DNA of 11,986 nt from Actinomycetota bacterium (GTDB lineage Bacteria > Actinomycetota > Rubrobacteria > Rubrobacterales > Rubrobacteraceae): NCBI GenBank assembly GCA_020200675.1, contig JAIVIG010000041.1, forward strand, positions 1 through 11,986, read 5' to 3'. The notes beneath the pieces are model-generated. The model was given only the letters and a program-made list of their open reading frames with translations. It searched no databases and was not told the DNA's origin. A program made the translations under genes and the position numbers. Position 1 is the stretch's first letter, and each line of letters begins with the position of its first letter. This document shows positions 6,054 to 11,986 of this stretch, one piece after another.

Positions 6054-7109
6054 TCAGCTTTTGCTCTGCGGGGCGGCGAGCAGCGCGGTCGATGCGGCAT
6101 TCAGCTGGATCATGGCGCGCAGATAGGGGAGGTTCAGCTTGTCTACCGTGTCGCCGGACTCGTGGTACCAGGGATAGTCGTCGTACTTCGTGCCGTCGGT
6201 CAGTATGAGCGCGGGGTAACCGGCGTCCCAGAAGTTCTGGTGGTCGGAGCGGGCGAGGCAATCGTCGTTGAGATCGAGCGGCGAGTCGATCTCCTCCCGG
6301 GCGCGCAGGACGGCTTCGTCGAGGGGACCGGCCTGGTTGCAGGTCCCCATCACCGCGTCGAACTCGCCTTCGTCGTAGCCGATCATGTCGATGTTGATGT
6401 CCCCGATGATCGCGGACTCGCCTTCCCGCTCGCGCACGCCGCTCACGACGCTGTCCACGTAACGGGAGCTCCCGTACAGCCCGATCTCCTCAAGGTCGTA
6501 AGCGACGAAGTGGACGGTGTGCTCCGGCTCTAACTGCCGGAGGGCTTTCGCGGTCAGGAGGATCGAGACCAGACCGCTCGCGTCGTCGCTCGCCCCGGCG
6601 TTGTAGACGGAGTCGAGGTGCGCCGTCACCCACAGGTGCTTTTTGCCCTCGGTCCCTTGCAGGGTCGCCTCCACGTTGAACCCGCGCCTGTCGTCGATGT
6701 CGAACTCGATGACGCGCGCTGGGGTGCCGGCAGCTTCGAAGGACTCCTTCAGGTACTCGGCGGTTGCCTTCCTTCCCTCCTCGCTCCCGCGCTCGGCTAT
6801 GGTGACATCGCCGCCCGCGAGCGGGGCGGGGGAGACGCCCGTCAGGCGATCCAGGTTCGTACGGATGGAGGACTCGTCGATCTCCGCCGCCGCTGCCTCG
6901 GCGACTCCGGGCGGGGCCAGCTCCGTACTCGAAGTCTCCTCGACCGGTTGGGCTGTGGCGTTCGGCGAGTTGTTGGCATCGCCTCTCTCCTCGGAGCCGC
7001 CGCAGCCCGCGAGAAGCGTCCCAAAGGTGAGCACGAAGACTAGACGCACCACGAGCAGAACGCTCGTCCTGCGTCCTACCAGTGTCCTCCGACTCACCTT
7101 TGCCCCCAT
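6054..7109 (-). CDS. M28-family zinc peptidase lipoprotein
   Basis: Metallo-aminopeptidase-like protein expected to release N-terminal residues from peptides at the cell surface. From ATG 7109 it has 351 residues. A lipoprotein signal ends LLAGC (Cys36) and its n-region carries SRRTLVG, a twin-arginine-like motif. An Ala/Glu/Ser-rich tether reaches about residue 75. The two-zinc M28 set is complete: His164 in VTAHLDS, Asp175 in GASDDASG, Glu207-Glu208 in DLEEIGLYGS (catalytic base and ligand), Asp241 in NIDMIG, and His316 in WYHESGDT. Start choice: ATG 7163 has a good AGAGG 7 bases ahead, but the added 18 codons are poor in GC at third positions and would put about 33 residues before the hydrophobic stretch; ATG 7109 restores typical codon use and a short n-region. 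A further in-frame TTG at 7226 is unlikely. It converges with the GGT-like lipoprotein, suggesting shared surface peptide use, though they are not co-transcribed. Peptide specificity cannot be read from sequence. Confidence 0.92.
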   Translation of the reverse strand: MGAKVSRRTLVGRRTSVLLVVRLVFVLTFGTLLAGCGGSEERGDANNSPNATAQPVEETSSTELAPPGVAEAAAAEIDESSIRTNLDRLTGVSPAPLAGGDVTIAERGSEEGRKATAEYLKESFEAAGTPARVIEFDIDDRRGFNVEATLQGTEGKKHLWVTAHLDSVYNAGASDDASGLVSILLTAKALRQLEPEHTVHFVAYDLEEIGLYGSSRYVDSVVSGVREREGESAIIGDINIDMIGYDEGEFDAVMGTCNQAGPLDEAVLRAREEIDSPLDLNDDCLARSDHQNFWDAGYPALILTDGTKYDDYPWYHESGDTVDKLNLPYLRAMIQLNAASTALLAAPQSKS

Positions 7110-7282
7110 ATCCGCCTTTGCACGTCGAGGATCACGGCCAGAACAGCGACCAACATCGTACATCTTATATCCTCTGCGTCTTGGATAGCCGGTCGAAGGC
7201 GCCGTCTCGCGTGGGGAGACCGCCAACAGTCTTGCCGCCGATGTTCGCGATTTATTGGTGATGGAAGAGGCACGTCGCCGCG

Positions 7283-7288
7283 TACAAT
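7283..7288 (+). promoter_or_regulatory. Candidate -10 box for the SRAP gene
   Basis: TACAAT (5 of 6 to consensus) lies 43 bases before the SRAP ATG in the region between the divergent M28 and SRAP genes, predicting a leader of about 37 bases. The nearest TTG-type -35, TTGGTG (7255-7260), is 22 bp away, too far for a standard promoter, so confidence is low. Confidence 0.35.
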
Positions 7289-7331
7289 TACTCTGAAGGT
7301 TCCGTGTAAGAGGGTCGAGGGAGGTACGAGG

Positions 7332-7791
7332 ATGTGCGGTAGGTATACGCTCTCCACGTCGGTCGAGGCGCTGGCCGAGGAGTTAGGTCTCGCGGGGCCG
7401 TTGCCGGAGGTGGGGCCGAGTTACAACGTGGCGCCGACGCAGGAGGTGCCGGCCGTCGTGGCGGATAGTGGTGGCGGGGGACGACGGTTGGAGATGTTAA
7501 GGTGGGGTTTGATCCCCTCCTGGGCAGACGACCCCGGGATCGGCACCCGCATGATAAACGCCCGCTCGGAGACGGTAGCCGAAAAACCCTCTTTCAGGCG
7601 TGCCTTCAAAGAACGGCGGTGCCTGATCCCGGCGGACGGCTTCTACGAGTGGCAAAAAACGAACGGCGGCAAGCAACCCTACTACCTTCGGATGAAGAGC
7701 GGGCGCCCCTTCGCCTTCGCCGGACTCTGGGAGAACTGGGTGGGGGAGCCCCTCCAACAACGGTCCGGGTTGCATAGAGCCCGCGGCGTAA
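7332..7791 (+). pseudogene. SRAP-domain protein (YedK/HMCES type) with an internal out-of-frame deletion
   Basis: SRAP proteins crosslink through Cys2 to abasic sites in single-stranded DNA and shield them. The start is clear: GAGGGAGG (7316-7323) lies 8 bases before the ATG, and the Met-Cys-Gly-Arg-Tyr N-terminus supplies the catalytic Cys2. SYNVAPTQ, WGLIPSW, INARSET and DGFYEWQK (active-site Glu) are all intact. Homology stops at FAGLWENWVGEPL. The usual next segment, with ILTT and the catalytic His of HDRMPVIL, is absent in all three frames. Yet +1 frame bases 7747-7791 read SPSNNGPGCIEPAA and stop, a typical SRAP C-terminus. About 60-70 codons thus seem deleted with an out-of-frame join near 7735-7755. 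The current frame instead runs through an unrelated tail to TAA 7842-7844, giving 170 residues against about 220 in the family. Cys2 and Glu remain, so residual DNA binding or crosslinking is conceivable, but normal function is unlikely. Confidence 0.8.
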
Positions 7792-7841
7792 CGAGCTCGA
7801 CACCGTCTCGCGTCTCGCAGCGGCCGGGCTACACGCTCGTG

Positions 7842-7856
7842 TAAGCTGTGGCCGTG
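7842..7856 (+). promoter_or_regulatory. Possible leaderless promoter and start of psuG
   Basis: TAAGCT (7842-7847, form TAnnnT) is followed by six bases and then GTG at 7854. Transcription would begin at or next to the start codon. No Shine-Dalgarno precedes either possible GTG (7848 or 7854), which fits a leaderless mRNA. No clear -35 is visible. Confidence 0.35.
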
Positions 7857-8822
7857 AGCAAGCACGCTACCGCGAGACCTGAGAGTACGATCGGAAGCGT
7901 AGAGATAAGCGCCGAGATCTCGGAGGCCCTGGGGCGGTCGGCCCCGGTGGTGGCCCTGGAGTCGACCCTCATCTCCCACGGCCTGCCCCAGCCCGACAAC
8001 CTCCATCTTGCTCGCGAGGCCGAGGAGATCGTCCGCCGCGCAGGGGCTGTGCCGGCCACGGTAGGGGTGATCGGCGGGGTGCCGACAGTTGGCCTCGAAG
8101 CCGCGGAGCTGGAGCTGATGGCCACCGGAGAGGAAATAGCGAAGCTCTCGGCGCGTGACCTCGCGCTGGCCGCCGCGAAGAGAAGTCACGGCGCCACGAC
8201 CGTCGCGGCGACCGCCCACCTCGCGGCCCGCGTCGGGATAAGGCTCTTCGCGACCGGAGGTCTGGGCGGGGTACACCGGGAGGCGCGCGAGTCGTGGGAC
8301 GTGTCGGCGGACCTTGCGACGCTCGCCCGAACGCCAGTGGCCGTCGTCTGCTCCGGCGTCAAGTCGATCCTCGACGTACCCGCGACGCTCGAGCAGCTCG
8401 AAACTCTGGGCGTGTCGGTAGCGGGCTTCCGCACCCGGCGTTTCCCGGGCTTCTACCTCGCTGACTCCGGTTCCCCTTTAGACTGGACAATGGAGAACGA
8501 GGAGGAGGCCGCGCGGACAATAGTCGCCTTCGAAGGGCTCGGTCTCGAGGGGTGCGGGTTCGTGGTTGCCAACCCGTTGTCCGAAGAGGAGCAGCTGGAT
8601 CCCGTGCTCCACGATCAGGCACTCCGGGCGGGGATCGGGGAGCTAAAGTGCCGGGACGTGCGCGGGAAGGACGTGACGCCGTTCTTGCTCGAACGTTTCC
8701 GCGAGGAGACGGGAGGGGAGAGCCTGGAGGTCAACAAGCGGATCATTCGCAACAACGCGCGTCTCGCCGCCCGGATCGCCGTTGCCCTCGCCGCCCTACG
8801 GGCCGAGGAGAGCGACCGGTGA
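7854..8822 (+). CDS. psuG: Pseudouridine-5'-phosphate glycosidase
   Basis: Cytosolic enzyme that reversibly splits pseudouridine 5'-phosphate into uracil and ribose 5-phosphate, the second step of pseudouridine breakdown. Family motifs are complete: VALESTLISHGLP (Glu36 counting from GTG 7854), GVIGGVPTVG, AAAKRSHGATTVAAT (Lys109), FATGGLGGVHR, WDVSAD, and CSGVKSILD (Lys170, matching the lysine that forms the covalent sugar adduct in the E. coli enzyme), then FPGFYLADSG. At 322 residues the length is normal. GTG 7848, two codons earlier in frame, is the alternative start; 7854 is preferred for its position relative to a TAnnnT box. The gene begins 62 bases after the inferred end of the broken SRAP gene. 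The usual partner, a PfkB-type pseudouridine kinase (psuK), is not next to it, so the kinase must be elsewhere or the phosphate form must come from another route. It converges with garR, leaving 23 bases. Confidence 0.95.
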   Translation: MSKHATARPESTIGSVEISAEISEALGRSAPVVALESTLISHGLPQPDNLHLAREAEEIVRRAGAVPATVGVIGGVPTVGLEAAELELMATGEEIAKLSARDLALAAAKRSHGATTVAATAHLAARVGIRLFATGGLGGVHREARESWDVSADLATLARTPVAVVCSGVKSILDVPATLEQLETLGVSVAGFRTRRFPGFYLADSGSPLDWTMENEEEAARTIVAFEGLGLEGCGFVVANPLSEEEQLDPVLHDQALRAGIGELKCRDVRGKDVTPFLLERFREETGGESLEVNKRIIRNNARLAARIAVALAALRAEESDR

Positions 8823-8845
8823 GGTCGCGTGGCGCGCGGGCGGGG

Positions 8846-9733
8846 TCACCTCGTTCCGTCGCCGGCCCACTCCTCGATCAGCGTCAATAGGGCGGAGTGA
8901 TCCCACCCGCTTCGGCCCTTCGCTATCAATGCCCCGAACATTCCGTCCACGATCGCGGTGACCGGCAGGGGAACCCCGTGCTCCCGGCCCGCTTCGAGGG
9001 CTATGCCGAGGTCCTTGTGGTGGGACTCGATCTTTCCGCCCGGCTCGAAGTCGCGCGAGAGGAACTTCTCCGCCTTGACCTCCATGACGCTGGTGCCGGC
9101 CAGTCCTCCTGATAGCGCCTCGATCACCTTCGCCGGGTCCACGCCCGCCTTCGACCCGAGAACGAGCGCCTCGGAGATGGCCTCGATAACGAGGGCCACC
9201 ACGATCTGGTTGCAAGCCTTCACGGTCTGGCCGGCCCCGGCCTCGCCGACGTGCATGACCGTCTTTCCCATGACCTCGAAGAGCGGCTTCGCCCGCTCGA
9301 AGTCCTCCTCCTCCCCGCCGACCATGATAGAGAGCGTACCCTCGATGGCCCCGACGTCTCCTCCGCTGACCGGGGCGTCGAGCATCCCGACTCCCTGTTC
9401 GCGGGCAGTCCGGGCCAGCTCCCGGGCCAGGATCGGGGAACTGGTGCTCATGTCTACGAGTAGCGAGCCCTCTCTTGCTCCCTGCAAGAGCCCGTTCTCT
9501 CCGGCGACGACCTCGCGTACCTCGGGCGGTCCCGGGAGCATGGTGAAGACGATGTCGGAGCTCTCTGCCAGTCCTCTCGGGCTTTCGGCGGCTTCAGCCC
9601 CTTCGGCTACCAGCTCTTCGACCTTACCCCGGCTGCGGCTGTAGACCACGAGGTCGTAGCCAGCCCGCATGAGGTTGCGGACCATCGGTCTTCCCATGAT
9701 CCCCAACCCCACGAAGCCTACCTTCTCGGACAT
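8846..9733 (-). CDS. garR: 2-hydroxy-3-oxopropionate (tartronate semialdehyde) reductase / 3-hydroxyisobutyrate dehydrogenase family
   Basis: NAD(P)H-dependent oxidoreductase, most likely reducing tartronate semialdehyde to D-glycerate in glyoxylate or glucarate use. The start at ATG 9733 is set by GGGAG 5 bases ahead and by the dinucleotide-binding fold beginning at once: KVGFVGLGIMG (GxGxxG, residues 9-14). The open frame extends upstream, but those residues have no family similarity. Later motifs: MLPGPPEV (65-72), substrate loop DAPVSGGDVGA (119-129), catalytic Lys172 with Asn175 in GAGQTVKACNQ, GGLAGTSV, and HHKDL near the C-terminus. At 295 residues it matches E. coli GarR (about 295), and GENGLLQGA and the DHSAL C-terminal motif resemble GarR more than valine-pathway enzymes. 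No gcl, hyi or glycerate kinase gene is nearby, so hydroxyisobutyrate or another beta-hydroxyacid remains possible. Confidence 0.85.
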   Translation of the reverse strand: MSEKVGFVGLGIMGRPMVRNLMRAGYDLVVYSRSRGKVEELVAEGAEAAESPRGLAESSDIVFTMLPGPPEVREVVAGENGLLQGAREGSLLVDMSTSSPILARELARTAREQGVGMLDAPVSGGDVGAIEGTLSIMVGGEEEDFERAKPLFEVMGKTVMHVGEAGAGQTVKACNQIVVALVIEAISEALVLGSKAGVDPAKVIEALSGGLAGTSVMEVKAEKFLSRDFEPGGKIESHHKDLGIALEAGREHGVPLPVTAIVDGMFGALIAKGRSGWDHSALLTLIEEWAGDGTR

Positions 9734-9809
9734 GGCATCTCCCTTCCGCTGCCTTCGGCTCCTGGTGCTATTTTGAGGCCGCGCGCTACTCCACGCCGGG
9801 TTTCGGGCG

Positions 9810-9824
9810 TAGAATCTGGGGGTG
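9810..9824 (+). promoter_or_regulatory. Possible leaderless promoter and start of the EamA gene
   Basis: TAGAAT (9810-9815) is followed by CTGGGG and GTG at 9822. The six-base gap places the expected transcription start on the start codon. The only purine-rich bases, GGGG, touch the GTG and are too close to act as a ribosome binding site. No convincing -35 lies 17-18 bp upstream. Confidence 0.4.
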
Positions 9825-10706
9825 AGCGAGGAGAAAAGCAGGGCGGCTTTACTTACGGAGGTCGCCCTCATCTTCGCCGCCATCTTCTGGGGTCTCAACT
9901 TCGCCGCCACGAAGTACGCGGCGGATTTCGTTCCTCAGCTCTTTATCGTGGCGTTCCGGTTTATCGGGGGTGGGCTCTTGCTCCTCCTCGTCCTCCGTAT
10001 CCTGGAACCCGAGAGCAGGCTGAGGCGCAAGGACATCCTCCCCATGGCGGGATTGGGCTGTTTCGGTATAGGGGCAGCCCAGACGGCTTTTACCTTCGGC
10101 ATAAGCCTGACGAGCGCCGCCAGCACCGGACTCGTCTTTACCACCGCTCCCGTGTGGGGCATGGTCCTGGGTTTCGTGCTCGGGCTCGAGCGGCCTAGCT
10201 GGAGGGGCATCGTCGGGGTCGGGCTCTGCATCCTGGGGGTCGGGATCGTCTTCTACGGGGGGCTGAGGAGCGTGGAGGACAGCCTGTTGGGTGACCTCGT
10301 GATCCTGCTCGCTGCCATGTGCGTCGGCGCGTACACGGTCTTTAGCATGCCCGTGCTCGAGCGCCACTCGCCGCTGGCGGTGGCGACATACCCGACCCTC
10401 TTCGGCGGCCCGGCTATCCTGATCCTCTCGTTGCCCTACCTCGGTGACGTGGAGTGGGGGAGCCTGGGACTCGGACCGTGGGCGGCGTTGGTCTACTCGG
10501 CCGTCCTCGCCACCGCCTTCGCCTTCGCCGCCTGGCAGAGGGGCATAAGCCGCATCGGGGCGAACCGGGTGCTCGTCTACCAGTACCTCATCACCCTCAC
10601 GGGGGTGACCTCGGGAATAATCTTCTTCGGAGAGAATCTCGGAATAGAGAAGATCGTGGGCGGAGCAGTCATCCTCATCGGCGTGTACCTCGTCCGTCGC
10701 CAGTAG
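9822..10706 (+). CDS. EamA/DMT-superfamily transporter
   Basis: Inner-membrane carrier of the drug/metabolite transporter superfamily, probably an exporter of amino acids or other small metabolites. The 294 residues show the usual ten hydrophobic helices in two repeated EamA halves. The first half begins at about residue 12 with the family hallmark FWGLNFAATKYAAD and runs to about 140; the second runs from about 153 to 291 and ends in GENLGIEKIVGGAVILIGVYLV, typical of the last helix pair. The start is GTG 9822; the reading N-terminus MSEEKS is a normal short cytoplasmic lead. It is transcribed away from garR (88 bases between starts) and ends 9 bases from the stop of the amidase gene, which comes from the other strand. 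Substrate cannot be predicted from sequence. Confidence 0.92.
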   Translation: MSEEKSRAALLTEVALIFAAIFWGLNFAATKYAADFVPQLFIVAFRFIGGGLLLLLVLRILEPESRLRRKDILPMAGLGCFGIGAAQTAFTFGISLTSAASTGLVFTTAPVWGMVLGFVLGLERPSWRGIVGVGLCILGVGIVFYGGLRSVEDSLLGDLVILLAAMCVGAYTVFSMPVLERHSPLAVATYPTLFGGPAILILSLPYLGDVEWGSLGLGPWAALVYSAVLATAFAFAAWQRGISRIGANRVLVYQYLITLTGVTSGIIFFGENLGIEKIVGGAVILIGVYLVRRQ

Positions 10707-10715
10707 AGACTGGCC

Positions 10716-11986
10716 CTAAAGCCGGGCGTCCTGGGCCAGCGGCGGGCAGCGTCTCCAGAAGCCCGTGGCTTCTTCGAAGGCGTGGGCCAGCTGGAGCACG
10801 CCGAAGTCGTCTCCGGGGCGCCCCACGATCTGGACGCCCACGGGCAGACCTTCGGGGGTAAAGCCGCAGGGCACCGAGGCGGCGGGCAGACCGGTGACCG
10901 TGACGTAGTAGCAAGACTTCATCCAGTCGATGTACGTCTCCATCGGTTCCCCGTTTATCTCGGTGACGTAGCGTTGTTTCACGTCGAAGGGCGGGACCTG
11001 GCTTACCGGCAGGATCAGGAACTCGTAGTGCTGCATAAAGGTCCGTACCCGATGGTAGAGCTCGGTCCGCTTTCGCTCGGCCCGACCGATGCGCGGTCCG
11101 TCGAGCTTTTTGCCCTCCTCGATGTTCCAGACCATGGTGTCCTTCATCTCGTCTCGGTGGGTGTCGAGCAGCCCTCCGTAGGCCAGCTCGAAGCGCCAGG
11201 CCCGCAAAACCTTGAAGACCTCGTCCGCGTCCCGGAAGTCCGGCTCCGCATCCTCCACCATGCACCCCAGATCCTCGAAGACGTGGCGCTGCCCGTCGAG
11301 CACGTCCGTCAAGGCGCCGTCCACTGGCAGGCTTCCGAGGTCGCGGCTCCAGGCCACGCGCACCCCGCCGAAGTCGCGCTCCAGGGGCCGGAAGAAGACG
11401 CTGCCCGGCTCGGGGAGGGAGATGGGCGAGCGCGGGTCCGGGCCGGAGATTGCGCCGAGCATGAGGGCTGCGTCCCGTACCGTGCGCGCCATGGGGCCCT
11501 CGACGGAGAGCGTGGACCACGCCGCTACGTCCGGCCACGTTGGTACTCTGCCCGGAGAGGGACGGAAACCGACCACGTTGCAGAACGAGGCCGGGTTGCG
11601 CAGGGAGCCACCCATGTCGCTGCCGTCGGCGATGGGTAGCATGCCGCATGCCAGAGCCGCTGCCGCTCCGCCGCTGCTCCCGCCGCACGTACGGGATGGG
11701 TCGTAGGGGTTCAGGGTCTCGCCGAAGACCTCGTTGAAGGTCTGGGAGCCGGCGCCGAACTCGGGGGTGTTGGTTTTGCCCACCGTGATCGCACCGACCT
11801 CCTTGAGGCGCTCGATTATCAGGGCGTCCTCCTCCGGGACGTGGTCCTCGAAGACGCGAGAGCCAAAGGTGGTGCGAATGCCCTGTGTTGGGACCAGGTC
11901 CTTGTGCGCCACCGGCAGCCCGTGCAGCGGCCCGACCGGCAGGCCGCGCGCGAGCCTCTCGTCCGCCGCGCGGGCCTCTTCCATGG
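10716..11986 (-). CDS. Amidase-signature-family amidase, 5' partial
   Basis: Hydrolase of the amidase signature family using a Ser-cisSer-Lys triad to cut an amide bond, probably in the cytosol. The triad is complete: Lys28 in GLPVAHKDL, cis-Ser103 in CGGSSGG, nucleophile Ser127 in GSDMGGSLRNPA (numbered from the ATG at 11984). The 24-residue gap from cis-Ser to nucleophile equals that of mammalian FAAH. GFRPSPGRVP follows, and the C-terminal GLPAASVPCGFTPEGLPVGVQIVG block is typical. The ATG at 11984 is almost certainly internal: GPLHGLP normally lies about 70-80 residues into such enzymes but here is at residue 18, so roughly 55-65 residues lie beyond the window. Substrate is unknown. Family members act on diverse amides; GatA is unlikely because no gatB or gatC is adjacent and the central region differs. 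Confidence 0.92.
   Translation of the reverse strand, partial: MEEARAADERLARGLPVGPLHGLPVAHKDLVPTQGIRTTFGSRVFEDHVPEEDALIIERLKEVGAITVGKTNTPEFGAGSQTFNEVFGETLNPYDPSRTCGGSSGGAAAALACGMLPIADGSDMGGSLRNPASFCNVVGFRPSPGRVPTWPDVAAWSTLSVEGPMARTVRDAALMLGAISGPDPRSPISLPEPGSVFFRPLERDFGGVRVAWSRDLGSLPVDGALTDVLDGQRHVFEDLGCMVEDAEPDFRDADEVFKVLRAWRFELAYGGLLDTHRDEMKDTMVWNIEEGKKLDGPRIGRAERKRTELYHRVRTFMQHYEFLILPVSQVPPFDVKQRYVTEINGEPMETYIDWMKSCYYVTVTGLPAASVPCGFTPEGLPVGVQIVGRPGDDFGVLQLAHAFEEATGFWRRCPPLAQDARL

Noticed and set aside
7735..7844. Native C-terminus of the SRAP protein in its present frame
   Set aside because: The tail after VGEPL has no SRAP similarity, whereas the +1 frame gives a family-like ending, so a deletion explains the data better.
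9734..9910. 59-residue N-terminal extension of the garR ORF
   Set aside because: It lacks similarity to the family, overlaps the start and promoter region of the EamA gene, and a good ribosome binding site directly precedes ATG 9733.
10710..10739. CTGGCCC/GGGCCAG inverted repeat at the EamA/amidase convergence as a bidirectional terminator
   Set aside because: Only 7-bp arms with a 16-base loop, no T-run, and mostly inside amidase coding sequence.
10675..11688. 337-codon minus-strand ORF and a 285-codon plus-strand ORF over the amidase gene
   Set aside because: Both are alternate-frame shadows of the amidase gene, whose own frame carries the full catalytic triad. The shadows are low-complexity Arg/Gly/His-rich.

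Overview
The window looks like a chromosomal stretch of a high-GC actinobacterium. A Rubrobacter-like organism is my best guess, from overall composition, GTG/TTG starts and gene content; this is an impression, not proof. It is a mosaic of single genes in alternating orientation, not one large operon. Three gene pairs converge with short gaps: GGT/M28 (82 bp), psuG/garR (23 bp) and EamA/amidase (9 bp).

Region 1 (1-2786): the 3' nine-tenths of a self-sufficient CYP102/P450 BM3-type fatty-acid hydroxylase (P450 heme domain, Pro-rich linker, FMN domain, FAD/NADPH domain), cut by the window start. Region 2 (2787-4165): a gene-poor stretch. It holds a dense set of palindromic repeats, a frameshifted NlpC/P60-like secreted protein on the minus strand, an AT-rich patch with 20-bp-phased direct repeats, a possible promoter and a possible small ORF. 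Region 3 (4166-7109): two convergent surface lipoproteins, a gamma-glutamyltransferase-family Ntn hydrolase (+) and an M28 zinc aminopeptidase-like protein (-). Both probably act outside the membrane on peptides or gamma-glutamyl compounds.

Region 4 (7332-8822): an SRAP (YedK/HMCES-type) gene that has lost an internal segment, so its C-terminal tail now lies in another frame. It is followed by an intact pseudouridine-5'-phosphate glycosidase (psuG). Region 5 (8846-11986): a tartronate-semialdehyde reductase-like dehydrogenase (-), an EamA/DMT-family exporter (+) and an amidase-signature enzyme (-) that runs off the window end.

I see no CRISPR array, tRNA, rRNA, insertion sequence or recognisable defence or biosynthetic system. 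The most informative signals are the two independently damaged genes, the palindromic repeat cluster next to one of them, and two genes whose -10 boxes sit at exactly leaderless distance from a GTGAGC start.
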